NCBI GenBank assembly: GCA_944412445.1
Contig: CALYBJ010000016.1
Coordinates: forward strand, 1-55,295
Length of the DNA: 55,295 bases
Reading direction: 5' to 3'
Source: an uncultured Clostridia bacterium
Lineage (GTDB): Bacteria; Bacillota; Clostridia; Oscillospirales; Acutalibacteraceae
Below are positions 35,100 to 43,294 of this stretch, one piece after another. The first letter of the stretch is position 1; the number at the start of each line of letters is the position of its first letter. The notes beneath the pieces are model-generated. The model saw nothing but the letters and a program-made list of their open reading frames with translations. It ran no database searches and was not told the DNA's origin. Both the position numbers and the translations under genes were made by a program.

Positions 35100-36575
35100 G
35101 TGGTTTTTTCAAGTCTTTTTTTCATTTGCATTTTTCTGCCCCTTAACCTTGCCGCTTACTATATTCCGAAAACAAACGCGACAAGAAATGTAATTATGCT
35201 TATTTTTTCTCTGGTATTTTACGCTTGGGGTGAACCGAAATATGTTTTGCTTTTACTTTTCATGACTTTTTCATGCTGGTATTTTGCGCTTCTTATAGAC
35301 CGGCAAAAAGAGAGTTCTCAAAACAAAGCAAAGCTGTTTCTTTTTCTTGCGTGCTTTGTGGCGCTGCTTCTTTTGGGAATTTTCAAATACGGAACTTTCT
35401 TCCTGTCAAATTTAAACGCTCTTACCGGATTTCCCGAAAATATTCCTCAGGTAGCTCTGCCTATAGGTATTTCTTTCTATACTTTCCAGCTGTTGACCTA
35501 CGTGGTTGACGTTTACAGAGGCGACGCTCAGGTTCAGCCAAAATATACAGGGCTTCTTCTTTACGCAAGTCTTTTCCATCAATGCGTCGCAGGTCCCATT
35601 GTAAGATATTCCGATATCGCAGAAGAAATTTACAACAGAAAGCCCAATATAAACGATTTCAATAAGGGCGTTATGCGCTTTGCTTCGGGTCTTGCAAAAA
35701 AAGTTCTGCTTGCCAACACCTGCGGCTCCTTTGCGGATACTCTTTTAATTTCAGATTCCGCAGCCGCAAATACGCAGATGCTTTCTGAAAATATTACAAA
35801 GCTTTCTTCCGGCTCAGCTCTTACTCTCTGGTTCGGCATGCTTTTCTTTATGCTTCAGATTTACCTGGATTTCTCCGCATATTCCGATATGGCTATAGGA
35901 ATGGGTCTTATGACCGGTTTCCACTACCGTGAAAACTTCGACTATCCCTACGCCTCCCTTTCAGTCAGCGAATTCTGGAGAAGATGGCATATTTCCTTAG
36001 GCTCCTTCTTCAGAGATTACGTTTACATTCCTTTGGGAGGCAACAGAAAAGGCACGGCAAGAACTATTATTAATCTTTTTGTTGTGTGGGCGCTTACCGG
36101 TCTCTGGCACGGCGCTTCATGGAATTATGTGCTCTGGGGTCTTTACTTCTTCGTATTTATTGCCGCAGAAAAGCTTTTCCTTGGCAAGCTTCTGAAAAAA
36201 GCTCCCTCGGCTGTGGGACACATATACCTTCCGGCTGTGGTTTTCTTCGGTTGGATACTGTTTAAATTTGAAAATATGACCTATGCCCTTACTGTTCTCA
36301 AAGGAATGTTCTGCCTTAACGGAAATCCCTTTGCAACAAACGAAATACTTATGTATATCAAGGACAATTTCCTGTTTATAATTATCGCCTGCCTTGCGGT
36401 ATCCCCTGTTGTCAAATACCTTAAAAATATCATTAATCACTATTCAAAAACAAAACCGGCTGTCAATATCGCCTACTCCGCTTTCAGAACCGTAATTCCC
36501 GCCGTACTTTTCATAGTATCGGCAATATGTCTTGTAGGCGATTCATACAATCCGTTTTTATATTTCCAGTTTTAA
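35100..36575 (+). CDS. MBOAT membrane O-acyltransferase (AlgI-like)
   Basis: 491 residues from GTG at 35100, chosen because GGAGGTG lies 9 nt upstream; a TTG at 35082 would sit before that ribosome site. About ten membrane helices. Family marks are YAWGEPKYVLLLL, LPIGISFYTFQLLTYVVDVYRG, FHQCVAGPIVRYSDIA and EFWRRWHISLGSFFRDYVYIPLGG, with the catalytic His in ALTGLWHGASWNYVLWG. AlgI-type proteins move acetyl groups across the membrane onto alginate, cellulose or teichoic and wall polymers. The partner DHHW protein is encoded 15 nt downstream. The acceptor is unknown; a wall polysaccharide or the beta-1,2-glucan of this organism are candidates. Confidence 0.92.
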   Translation: MVFSSLFFICIFLPLNLAAYYIPKTNATRNVIMLIFSLVFYAWGEPKYVLLLLFMTFSCWYFALLIDRQKESSQNKAKLFLFLACFVALLLLGIFKYGTFFLSNLNALTGFPENIPQVALPIGISFYTFQLLTYVVDVYRGDAQVQPKYTGLLLYASLFHQCVAGPIVRYSDIAEEIYNRKPNINDFNKGVMRFASGLAKKVLLANTCGSFADTLLISDSAAANTQMLSENITKLSSGSALTLWFGMLFFMLQIYLDFSAYSDMAIGMGLMTGFHYRENFDYPYASLSVSEFWRRWHISLGSFFRDYVYIPLGGNRKGTARTIINLFVVWALTGLWHGASWNYVLWGLYFFVFIAAEKLFLGKLLKKAPSAVGHIYLPAVVFFGWILFKFENMTYALTVLKGMFCLNGNPFATNEILMYIKDNFLFIIIACLAVSPVVKYLKNIINHYSKTKPAVNIAYSAFRTVIPAVLFIVSAICLVGDSYNPFLYFQF

Positions 36576-36590
36576 AAAGGAGGAGCAAAG

Positions 36591-38045
36591 ATGTCTGAAT
36601 TCAACAATAATCACAGCGAATTAAAAAATGAAGACAATTTGAATCCTCCCGGTAAGGATTCAAACAAGATAAGCAAAGCCATCAGAATACGCAGAGCCGC
36701 TTACTTTTTAAGCTCCCTGCTGTTCGTTATGGTTATGACTGCGGCGTTCGGTATTTCCTTTGACTTTTTTGACCGCCCCTCATTTTCAGAAAGCGAAAAA
36801 AGACAGCTTGCAGAATTTCCCAAGCTTACGGCAAGCTCACTTTTCAGCGGTACATATTTTGACGACATAGATTTATGGTTTTCTGATACCTTTCCTTTCA
36901 GAGACACTCTTGTGGCGGCTTCAACAAAAATAAAGTCTGCCATCGGCATAGGTCAGTCTGTATACAACTTTTCCGAAGGCAGCGCCGACGAGATTCCCGA
37001 TGCCGAGGAAGAATCTCAGGAATATGTTGACATTGACCCTGTTGTTCCAAACACAGAGCCTGGCTCCGATCTTTATAAGCCTGCCCTTCCCTCAGGCGGT
37101 AGCAGTGAAACCACCACTTCTTCTCAGAATGAGGGCAAAGACGTGCTGGAACAGAAATTTGACGCAATTTACATTTACGGAGATACGGCTTACGAATACT
37201 ATAACTTCGTTCAGTCAACTGCGGACAAGTATATTTCCGCCGTAAACAGCGCCGCCGCGTCTGCCTCAGCTCAGGGAATCAATGTTTACAATATGATAAT
37301 CCCCACAAGCATTGACATTACCCTTAACGAAAAAACAAGGAGCAAGCTGAACTCCTCGGATCAGCAGGACGCAATAAATTATATGTACTCAAAAATGAAC
37401 GACAATGTAAAAACAGTAGCGCTTTTTGACCTTCTGAAGGCTCACAAGGACGAATACATTTACTTCAGAACTGACCATCACTGGACTTCACTGGGAGCTT
37501 ATTATGCCTACGCTCAGTTTATGACAGTCAAGGGCGGCAAATACGAGCCGTTAAGCAATTTCACTCAGTATTCATTCGATAATTTCCTTGGCTCCTTCTA
37601 TAATGACACCGGCAAAAACGAAGCCCTCTCAAAGGCTCCCGACACTGTTTACGCTTATATGCCGAAATATAATGTATCATTTAAAATGAAAGAAAATAAT
37701 TCATCCGATTATATTAACTGGCCTCTTATATGCGACGCTTCAAGCTATCAGTCCTCATATAAATATCTTTGCTTTATCGGCGGCGACAATCCCATTTCCG
37801 TTATAGAAAACAAGGATATGACCGAAGGCGAAACCTGCGTTCTCGTTAAGGAATCCTTCGGCAACGCCTTTGCACCTTATCTCGCCTGTAATTATAAGTA
37901 TGTTTATGTAGTGGATTACAGATACTTCAACAGAGATATTACAGACTTCGCAAAGGAAGTTAACGCAAAGGATATTATTATTCAGAACAACACTTCAATG
38001 ACAAGAAACGCTTCTCTTGTTAAAAAGCTCGGCGAAATTCTTTAA
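36591..38045 (+). CDS. DHHW (AlgJ/AlgX-like) O-acetyltransferase partner
   Basis: 484 residues. A cytoplasmic N-terminus is followed by one membrane helix (~37-56), the segment RPSFSESEKRQLAEFP, a low-complexity linker with SSETTTSSQNEG (~168-182), and the SGNH-like catalytic region with YFRTDHHWTSLGAYYAY (DHHW at 295-298) and a Ser in VKESFGNAFAPYL. DHHW proteins accept the acetyl group from the MBOAT protein and place it on an exported glycan. The linker is of the ETTT kind also seen in the PBP tail and the small ORF at 10.3 kb. Last gene of the operon, before a strong terminator. Confidence 0.9.
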   Translation: MSEFNNNHSELKNEDNLNPPGKDSNKISKAIRIRRAAYFLSSLLFVMVMTAAFGISFDFFDRPSFSESEKRQLAEFPKLTASSLFSGTYFDDIDLWFSDTFPFRDTLVAASTKIKSAIGIGQSVYNFSEGSADEIPDAEEESQEYVDIDPVVPNTEPGSDLYKPALPSGGSSETTTSSQNEGKDVLEQKFDAIYIYGDTAYEYYNFVQSTADKYISAVNSAAASASAQGINVYNMIIPTSIDITLNEKTRSKLNSSDQQDAINYMYSKMNDNVKTVALFDLLKAHKDEYIYFRTDHHWTSLGAYYAYAQFMTVKGGKYEPLSNFTQYSFDNFLGSFYNDTGKNEALSKAPDTVYAYMPKYNVSFKMKENNSSDYINWPLICDASSYQSSYKYLCFIGGDNPISVIENKDMTEGETCVLVKESFGNAFAPYLACNYKYVYVVDYRYFNRDITDFAKEVNAKDIIIQNNTSMTRNASLVKKLGEIL

Positions 38046-38060
38046 AAGCCAAAAAAATGC

Positions 38061-38096
38061 CCGGCAAGCGGTTTACTCACTGCCTGCCGGTTTTTT
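38061..38096 (+). terminator. Terminator of the MBOAT-DHHW operon
   Basis: CCGGCA and TGCCGG, extended inside by GC and GC, form a stem followed by TTTTTT. It ends 4 nt before the stop codon of the convergent acetyltransferase gene. Confidence 0.88.
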
Positions 38097-38100
38097 CTGT

Positions 38101-38622
38101 TTATTTCTTATCGTCTTTTCCTGAACGGTAAATTATATGCTTCATATCCATTCCGTAATAATGCTTAATTATTGTTCCCACAGGCTTCATTCCGTTTCTT
38201 TCCGCTACCCTCTGAGACGGAATATTATTATCTCTTATTATTGAATAAACCTCCTCGGCTTTCAGTTCCTCAAAAGCATATTCTTTACAGCGCACAGCGC
38301 TTTCTGTCGCGTAACCTTTATGCCAGAAATCTTTTCTGAAAAGATATCCTATTTCAAGAATCTGCCTGGCTCCTATATCCTGCACGGTGATACCGCACTG
38401 ACCTATAAACTCATTAGTGTCCTTCAATATTACCGCCCAAAGCCCGAAGCCGTATTTACTGTATCTGTCAAGCTGTTTTTCCAGCCATTCCCTCACTTCT
38501 TTATCGCTGAAAGGATGCTCGTAAGCATACATTACCTGAGCATCCTGCAAAATCGTGCAGAGATTATAAAAATCATCATTTGTAAGCTCTCTTAAAATAA
38601 GATTTTCCGTTTCCAAAAACAT
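38101..38622 (-). CDS. GNAT family N-acetyltransferase (RimJ/RimL-like)
   Basis: 173 residues from ATG at 38622, which has GAAGGAAAG upstream; a longer frame begins at 38703 inside the neighbouring gene and is less likely. The start FLETENLILRELTNDDFYNL is typical of RimJ/RimL-type enzymes. The acetyl-CoA motif A is EIGYLFRKDFWHKGYATESA, followed by IIRDNNIPSQRVAERNGM. It could acetylate a ribosomal protein, a small amine or an antibiotic. It converges with the DHHW gene. Confidence 0.88.
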   Translation of the reverse strand: MFLETENLILRELTNDDFYNLCTILQDAQVMYAYEHPFSDKEVREWLEKQLDRYSKYGFGLWAVILKDTNEFIGQCGITVQDIGARQILEIGYLFRKDFWHKGYATESAVRCKEYAFEELKAEEVYSIIRDNNIPSQRVAERNGMKPVGTIIKHYYGMDMKHIIYRSGKDDKK

Positions 38623-38657
38623 AATGGCTTTCCTTCGGTTTTCAATAAAAAAACTTA

Positions 38658-39308
38658 TTAATATTCTCCCATATCCCGCAGCTTTGTTAAAATCCCTGTC
38701 CAATCATGAGATTTTCCGTTAAATTTTTCCGGATTTACAGGATAGTGTATATTATACAAATAACCGCTTTTCCCGTACCGTCCGTTTTCGCTTTCATCCA
38801 GATGATTTTCATCAATACATATATTAACTACTTCTAAACACATTAAAACATTTGAACTGCCCTCTTTTATTTCTTTTTCCCAAAGATAACGGCATTCCAA
38901 ATTAAGAAAACATTCCTTAATCAAAGGAGCGTCAACTTTTGATGCACATTCGGCAGTGAGTCCCGATAAAGTTATTTCATCATTTTCAAAACCGTTGTTG
39001 GCAATAGTAGCCAGGCATTTATCATAACAGTCATCGTTAGGAAAATTAATAACCGCTTCTTTTTTTTCCTTAATGCTCTGATAAAAATGACCTGATTTAT
39101 TAACGCTTGATAAAATTGCATAGAATCCATTGGCATCACCGTTAAAGCAAGCCCATGATTGTAAACAGGCATTAGGATTCCCATTGGATTTGTATGTTGT
39201 CATTACAAATAACGGCGACGGAATCGCTGTAACAAAATCCATCCATGAAAAACCGTAGGTCTCCGTTTCCTGCATTGATGAAGGGATTATTGAATATTCC
39301 TTTTTCAT
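38658..39308 (-). CDS. Flavin reductase-like FMN-binding protein
   Basis: 216 residues from ATG at 39308, chosen because GGAGG precedes it; the frame extends to 39365 without a ribosome site. The flavin reductase fold shows AIPSPLFVMTTY, SWACFNGDANGFYAIL, KEKKEAVINFP and LSGLTAECASKVDAPLI. Members bind FMN and act as reductases or split-barrel oxidoreductases. It is 35 nt upstream of the acetyltransferase gene in the same direction, so the two may be co-transcribed. Confidence 0.87.
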   Translation of the reverse strand: MKKEYSIIPSSMQETETYGFSWMDFVTAIPSPLFVMTTYKSNGNPNACLQSWACFNGDANGFYAILSSVNKSGHFYQSIKEKKEAVINFPNDDCYDKCLATIANNGFENDEITLSGLTAECASKVDAPLIKECFLNLECRYLWEKEIKEGSSNVLMCLEVVNICIDENHLDESENGRYGKSGYLYNIHYPVNPEKFNGKSHDWTGILTKLRDMGEY

Positions 39309-39341
39309 GCGTATCCTCCATAAGCAAAATTTATTACTTAC

Positions 39342-39383
39342 AAAAAAAGCACAACAATGGAGCAACGCCGCTGTGTTGTGCTT
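39342..39383 (-). terminator. Terminator of tRNA-Leu
   Basis: Read on the minus strand, AAGCACAACA and TGTTGTGCTT form a 10 bp stem with a 16 nt loop, followed by TTTTT. It begins 4 nt after the tRNA CCA. Confidence 0.9.
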
Positions 39384-39387
39384 AACA

Positions 39388-39472
39388 TGGTGCGGATAAC
39401 AGGGGTCGAACCTGCACGCATCTCTGCATAAGATCCTAAATCTTACGTGTCTGCCAATTCCACCATATCCGC
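39388..39472 (-). tRNA. tRNA-Leu (anticodon TAG)
   Basis: 85 nt class II tRNA with a long variable arm and encoded CCA. The acceptor stem is GCGGATA/TATCCGC, the anticodon stem is TAAGA/TCTTA around TTTAGGA (anticodon TAG), and the T-loop is GGTTCGACCC. It has its own promoter and terminator. Confidence 0.96.
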
Positions 39473-39482
39473 ATTTTGCATA

Positions 39483-39511
39483 ATTATAACATACATCTTC
39501 TCTTTTGTAAA
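39483..39511 (-). promoter_or_regulatory. Promoter of tRNA-Leu
   Basis: On the minus strand TTTACA and a perfect TATAAT are separated by 17 bp; the -10 box ends 10 nt before the tRNA 5' end. Confidence 0.85.
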
Positions 39512-39598
39512 GTAGCCGCGTATCATTTTTAACTGACTTGACTTTCGGACTTGCAGATTTTTATTTTTCTCCTCATATATTTTACGGAGGTGAAATTT

Positions 39599-40297
39599 AT
39601 GCAGTTTTCGTCTTTTATTGAAGCTTTTCAAAATCTTATTTTTATCGCTCTTCACATAGGCTCGGAAGGTTTTTTCCCGAAGCCCCTTTCAAAAAAAGAG
39701 GAAAACGCCGCTATCGAAAAAATGAACGGCGGCGACAAAAAAGCAAGGGATTTGTTAATTGAACATAATCTGCGGCTGGTAGTCCACATAATAAAGAAAT
39801 ATTACGCCGGATGCAGCGATCAGGACGATCTTATTTCAATCGGCACAATAGGCCTTATTAAAGGAATAAACAGCTTTAACCCGGAAAAAGGCGTAAAGCT
39901 TGCCACCTACGCTTCAAGATGTATTGAAAATGAAATACTCATGTATTTCAGAAGCCTTAAAAAATCAGCTCAGGATATTTCCATGAGCGATCCCATTGAA
40001 ACCGACAGCGAGGGCAATCCACTTACACTTATGGATATTATCTACTCCGACGACACTATCGTGGACGATATTGACGATAAATCAAAACTCAGAAAGCTTA
40101 AAGAGCTTATTGACAACATTCCCGGAGAAAGAGACAAAACAATATTGACGCTCCGTTACGGTCTGTCCGGCAGAGAGCCTATGACGCAGAACGAGGTGGC
40201 AAAGCTTTTGGGCATTTCAAGGTCTTATGTTTCAAGAATTGAAACAAGGCTTTTGGAAAAGCTTCGTGAACAGCTGGAAAACAACACCTGTTTATAA
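39599..40297 (+). CDS. sigK: Sporulation sigma factor SigK-type
   Basis: 232 residues from ATG at 39599, which has ACGGAGGTG upstream; the frame reaches back to 39551 without a ribosome site. A hydrophobic pro-sequence (FQNLIFIALHIGSEGFFPKPLS) is followed by region 2 (NLRLVVHIIKKYYAG, DLISIGTIGLIKGINSF, LATYASRCIENEILMYFR) and region 4 (MTQNEVAKLLGISRSYVSRIETR). The pro-sequence is cut by SpoIVFB in Bacillus to free late mother-cell SigK. SigE is similar, but the PKPLS processing region and length fit SigK better. The gene is intact, with no skin element. It indicates that the organism sporulates or recently did. Confidence 0.87.
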   Translation: MQFSSFIEAFQNLIFIALHIGSEGFFPKPLSKKEENAAIEKMNGGDKKARDLLIEHNLRLVVHIIKKYYAGCSDQDDLISIGTIGLIKGINSFNPEKGVKLATYASRCIENEILMYFRSLKKSAQDISMSDPIETDSEGNPLTLMDIIYSDDTIVDDIDDKSKLRKLKELIDNIPGERDKTILTLRYGLSGREPMTQNEVAKLLGISRSYVSRIETRLLEKLREQLENNTCL

Positions 40298-40309
40298 TTT
40301 TTTAACATA

Positions 40310-40338
40310 TTGAAACAATCAGTCCTTTTTTATATAAT
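40310..40338 (+). promoter_or_regulatory. Promoter of the PNPOx-fold gene
   Basis: TTGAAA and a perfect TATAAT are separated by 17 bp, ~24 nt upstream of the start codon. Confidence 0.82.
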
Positions 40339-40362
40339 AAAATAGAAAAAGGAAGTTTTATT

Positions 40363-40836
40363 ATGCTCCGAAAAGACAGAGAAGTTACCGATTTCAATGA
40401 AATTTATAATATAATAAGCAGATGCGGCGTCTGCCGTATTGCTTTGAATGACGGCGATTTTCCCTATATTATCCCGTTAAATTTCTGTATATGCAAAAAT
40501 GATGAAAACAAAATCACTCTATATTTTCACGGCGCTTTATCAGGAAAAAAATACGAGCTTATAAGCAAAAACCCAAAGGGCGCTTTTGAGGCGGACAGAT
40601 GCGAGGAATATGAACCCGGCAGTCTGACTTCAAGGTATGAAAGTGCAGCCGGAACAGGAATCCTTTCAGTTGTAACAGATAAAGAAGAAAAAGCCTTTGC
40701 ACTTAAAATTCTTGCGGAAAGATATGAAAAAAAACCATATAGTGTTACGGAAAAAATGATTGCTGCAACCAATGTCTTTAAAATGGAAGTTATCACCGTA
40801 ACAGGAAAAAGAAATTTAAGCGACAAAAAGCAGTAA
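40363..40836 (+). CDS. Pyridoxamine 5'-phosphate oxidase-fold (NimA-like) flavin protein
   Basis: 157 residues. MLRKDREVTDFNEI, the segment RIALNDGDFPYIIPLNF, the FMN-phosphate region YFHGALSGKKYELI and a C-terminal EKMIAATNVFKME match the small flavin-binding split-barrel family that includes NimA nitroimidazole reductases. Members bind FMN or haem and reduce small compounds. The substrate cannot be told from sequence. It has its own promoter, with the ribosome site AAAGGAAG. Confidence 0.85.
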   Translation: MLRKDREVTDFNEIYNIISRCGVCRIALNDGDFPYIIPLNFCICKNDENKITLYFHGALSGKKYELISKNPKGAFEADRCEEYEPGSLTSRYESAAGTGILSVVTDKEEKAFALKILAERYEKKPYSVTEKMIAATNVFKMEVITVTGKRNLSDKKQ

Positions 40837-40957
40837 ATATTCTCTTATTTTTCTGTTTTTCTTTTAACAAATTACATAAAATCAAAATTGCTTATTTCCT
40901 CTATTTAATAAAAATCGGGAAACTTTTTTAATTTTTTGAAAAAAGACTTTATTTTTA

Positions 40958-40986
40958 TTGAACAAATTTCAAAAATGTGATAATAT
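40958..40986 (+). promoter_or_regulatory. Promoter of the YbaK-family gene
   Basis: TTGAAC and TAATAT are separated by 17 bp, ~48 nt upstream of the start codon. Confidence 0.72.
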
Positions 40987-41034
40987 ATGTTGTGCTGAAT
41001 TTAATTTTTATTATAACATCGGAGGCCGCAGCTT

Positions 41035-41502
41035 ATGTCGCTGGAAAAAGTCAAAGCATTTTTTAGAGAAAAAGGCATGGAAGACAGAATTCTCATTTTT
41101 GACGTTTCAAGCGCTACGGTGGCTCTGGCTGCAAAGGCTTTAAACTGCGATGAGGCAAAAATAGCAAAAACTATTTCCTTTCATGTGGGAGAAAAAGTGG
41201 TTCTTGTTGTTGCGGCAGGCGACACTAAAATCGACAACGCCAAATTTAAGGCTCAGTTCCGCACTAAGGCAAAAATGCTTTCCTTTGATGAAGCCGAGCC
41301 TCTTATAGGTCATAAAGTAGGCGGCGTGTGTCCTTTTGCCGTAAATGACGGTGTAGAGGTTTATCTTGACGAATCACTTAAACGCTTCAATACCGTTTTC
41401 CCTGCCTGCGGAAGCTCCGACAGCGCAATAGAACTGACTATCCCCGAGCTTGAAGCTTTTTCCGGTTTTATAAGCTGGGTCGATGTATGCAAAACTGCGT
41501 AA
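41035..41502 (+). CDS. YbaK/EbsC family aminoacyl-tRNA deacylase
   Basis: 155 residues. The editing-domain fold shows ALNCDEAKIAKTISFHVGEK, VVAAGDTKIDNAKFK, EPLIGHKVGGVCPFAV and VYLDESLKRFNTVFPACGS. YbaK hydrolyses mischarged Cys-tRNA-Pro, and related free-standing domains clear other mischarged tRNAs. The catalytic Lys of YbaK corresponds to K48 or its neighbour in AKTISF. The start has GGAGG. The stop codon is built into the terminator hairpin. Confidence 0.93.
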   Translation: MSLEKVKAFFREKGMEDRILIFDVSSATVALAAKALNCDEAKIAKTISFHVGEKVVLVVAAGDTKIDNAKFKAQFRTKAKMLSFDEAEPLIGHKVGGVCPFAVNDGVEVYLDESLKRFNTVFPACGSSDSAIELTIPELEAFSGFISWVDVCKTA

Positions 41503-41523
41503 ACCGCAGTTTTTATATTTTTT
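41491..41523 (+). terminator. Terminator overlapping the YbaK-family stop codon
   Basis: AAAACTGCG and CGCAGTTTT form a 9 bp perfect stem with loop TAAAC, followed by TATATTTTTT. The TAA stop lies partly in the stem and partly in the loop, so a ribosome at the stop would cover the hairpin. Confidence 0.8.
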
Positions 41524-41567
41524 CGGATATTTTTCTTTTATAAATTTTTTTAACAGAGGTATAAATT

Positions 41568-42974
41568 ATGGGTGGATTTTTCGGTGTAGTTTCTAAAGAT
41601 GACTGCGTATTTGATTTGTTTTTCGGTGTGGACTATCATTCACACCTGGGTACAAGACGCGCCGGCATGGCGGTTTACAGTGATGAAAAAGGCTTTGATA
41701 AAGCTATTCACAGTATTGAAAACGCCCCTTTCAGAACTAAATTTTCTACGGAATCAAACGAAATGCACGGCAACATGGGCATTGGCTGTATTTCCGACTT
41801 TGAGGCTCAGCCTATTCTCGTCCGTTCTCATCACGGCACATTTGCCATTACTACCGTTGGCAAGATCAACAACATTGACGAAATTGTAAACTCTATAATC
41901 GGCAGCAAAACTCATTTCTTTGAAATGCAGAACGGCGACATTAATCCTACTGAGCTTGTGGCGGCTATTATTAACCGCAAGGATAATTTTATCGAGGGTA
42001 TTAAATACGCTCAGGAGATTATTGACGGCTCTATGAGCATGCTTATTCTCACTCCCAAGGGAGTTTACACCGCAAGGGACAAGCTCGGAAGAACTCCCAT
42101 AGTAATCGGTCAGAAAGATGACGGCTTCTGCGCCGCTTTTGAAAGCTTTTCATACCTTAATTTAGGATATAAAGACTATAAAGAGCTGGGACCCGGAGAA
42201 ATTGTTGTTATGAATCCCGACGGAGTTAAAACCCTTGCCGCCCCCGGCGACAAAATGAAAATCTGCACTTTCCTGTGGATTTACTACGGTTATCCCGCTT
42301 CTTCCTACGAGGGAATCAGCGTTGAACAGATGAGATACAACTGCGGTAAGCTTATGGCACGCCGTGACAATGTTAAAACCGACATTGCCGCCGGCGTTCC
42401 CGATTCAGGTGTTGCACACGCTATCGGATATGCAAACGAGTCAGGTATTCCCTATTCCCGTCCCTTTGTTAAATACACCCCAACCTGGCCCCGTTCCTTT
42501 ATGCCCACAATTCAGAGCAAAAGAGATTTAATTGCGAAAATGAAGCTTATTCCCGTACATGACCTTATTAACGGCAAAAAGCTTTTGCTTATTGACGATT
42601 CAATAGTAAGAGGCACGCAGCTTCGAGAAACAACGGAATTTTTATATCAAAGCGGTGCTAAAGAGGTTCACGTTCGCCCTGCCTGTCCTCCCCTGCTGTT
42701 CGGATGTAAATATCTTAATTTCTCCCGCTCAACCTCCGAAATGGAGCTGATTACAAGGCGTGTAATAAAAGAGCTTGAAGGCAAGGACCCCGACAGAGCA
42801 ACCATTGACGAATATACAAATCCCGACAGCGAAAAATATAATACCATGGTTGAAAAAATCTGCGAAAAGCTTCATTTTACATCCCTCAGATACAACAGGC
42901 TTGACGATATGATAGAAGCTGTGGGAATAGCCCCCGAAAAGCTCTGCACTTACTGCTGGGACGGTAAAGAATAA
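41568..42974 (+). CDS. Amidophosphoribosyltransferase-like protein without the catalytic Cys
   Basis: 468 residues with the full PurF plan: an N-terminal glutamine amidotransferase fold (YHSHLGTRRAGMAVYSD, HGNMGIGCISD, VGKINN) and a phosphoribosyltransferase domain with GVPDSGVAHAIGYA and the PRPP loop LLLIDDSIVRGTQ (~340-352). In PurF the nucleophile is an N-terminal Cys (MCG, or CG after a propeptide). Here the protein starts MGGFFGVVSKDD, so Gly replaces Cys. It cannot hydrolyse glutamine by the known route, but it may use free ammonia or have another role. No pur genes lie next to it. The C-terminus has an extra Cys pair (CTYCWDG). A canonical purF probably exists elsewhere. Confidence 0.86.
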   Translation: MGGFFGVVSKDDCVFDLFFGVDYHSHLGTRRAGMAVYSDEKGFDKAIHSIENAPFRTKFSTESNEMHGNMGIGCISDFEAQPILVRSHHGTFAITTVGKINNIDEIVNSIIGSKTHFFEMQNGDINPTELVAAIINRKDNFIEGIKYAQEIIDGSMSMLILTPKGVYTARDKLGRTPIVIGQKDDGFCAAFESFSYLNLGYKDYKELGPGEIVVMNPDGVKTLAAPGDKMKICTFLWIYYGYPASSYEGISVEQMRYNCGKLMARRDNVKTDIAAGVPDSGVAHAIGYANESGIPYSRPFVKYTPTWPRSFMPTIQSKRDLIAKMKLIPVHDLINGKKLLLIDDSIVRGTQLRETTEFLYQSGAKEVHVRPACPPLLFGCKYLNFSRSTSEMELITRRVIKELEGKDPDRATIDEYTNPDSEKYNTMVEKICEKLHFTSLRYNRLDDMIEAVGIAPEKLCTYCWDGKE

Positions 42975-43011
42975 TAACTTTTTTTTAAAAATCAAATAAA
43001 ACATATAATCT

Positions 43012-43036
43012 GCCCCGAAGTTTTTTCGGGGCTTTT
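43012..43036 (+). terminator. Terminator of the PurF-like gene
   Basis: GCCCCGAA and TTCGGGGC form an 8 bp perfect stem with a GTTTTT loop, followed by TTTT. It lies ~37 nt after the stop codon. Confidence 0.88.
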
Positions 43037-43134
43037 GAATTGTTCGTTTTGATTTAAATAAACAAAAATTTTTATGTGTAATTTTATAAATTTTTTAATT
43101 ATATAAAAAATTCATAAATTTCTTTGCTTATTTC

Positions 43135-43163
43135 TTGACATTTTCATATAATTATGGTAATAT
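43135..43163 (+). promoter_or_regulatory. Promoter of the second dockerin gene
   Basis: A perfect TTGACA and a TAATAT are separated by 17 bp. Transcription would start near 43170, giving a ~108 nt leader that contains a possible short reading frame. The leader length is close to that of the first dockerin gene. Confidence 0.8.
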
Positions 43164-43222
43164 ACTAATGCAAAAAAAATGGTTGTTATGTAAATAAAAT
43201 ATTATATTGGGGTGTGATTCCA

Positions 43223-43294
43223 ATGCACTGTTTTATAAAAAATAATAAGCTATACATTTATATTAGGGAGAATAAACATGAAAAAAAAGATTAG
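43223..43294 (+). CDS. Possible leader peptide overlapping the dockerin start
   Basis: A 23-codon frame with GGGGTG 8 nt before its ATG and a TAG that lies 17 nt inside the next gene, in another frame. The peptide is MHCFIKNNKLYIYI then RENKHEKKD, basic and without a known pattern. Translation of it would pass over the ribosome site and start of the dockerin gene, so coupling is possible. Chance occurrence in AT-rich sequence is equally plausible. Confidence 0.3.
   Translation: MHCFIKNNKLYIYIRENKHEKKD

Noticed and set aside
39490..39497. CATACATC upstream of sigK as a SigE -10 box
   Set aside because: No matching -35 element at the right distance, and the bases overlap the tRNA-Leu promoter spacer on the other strand.
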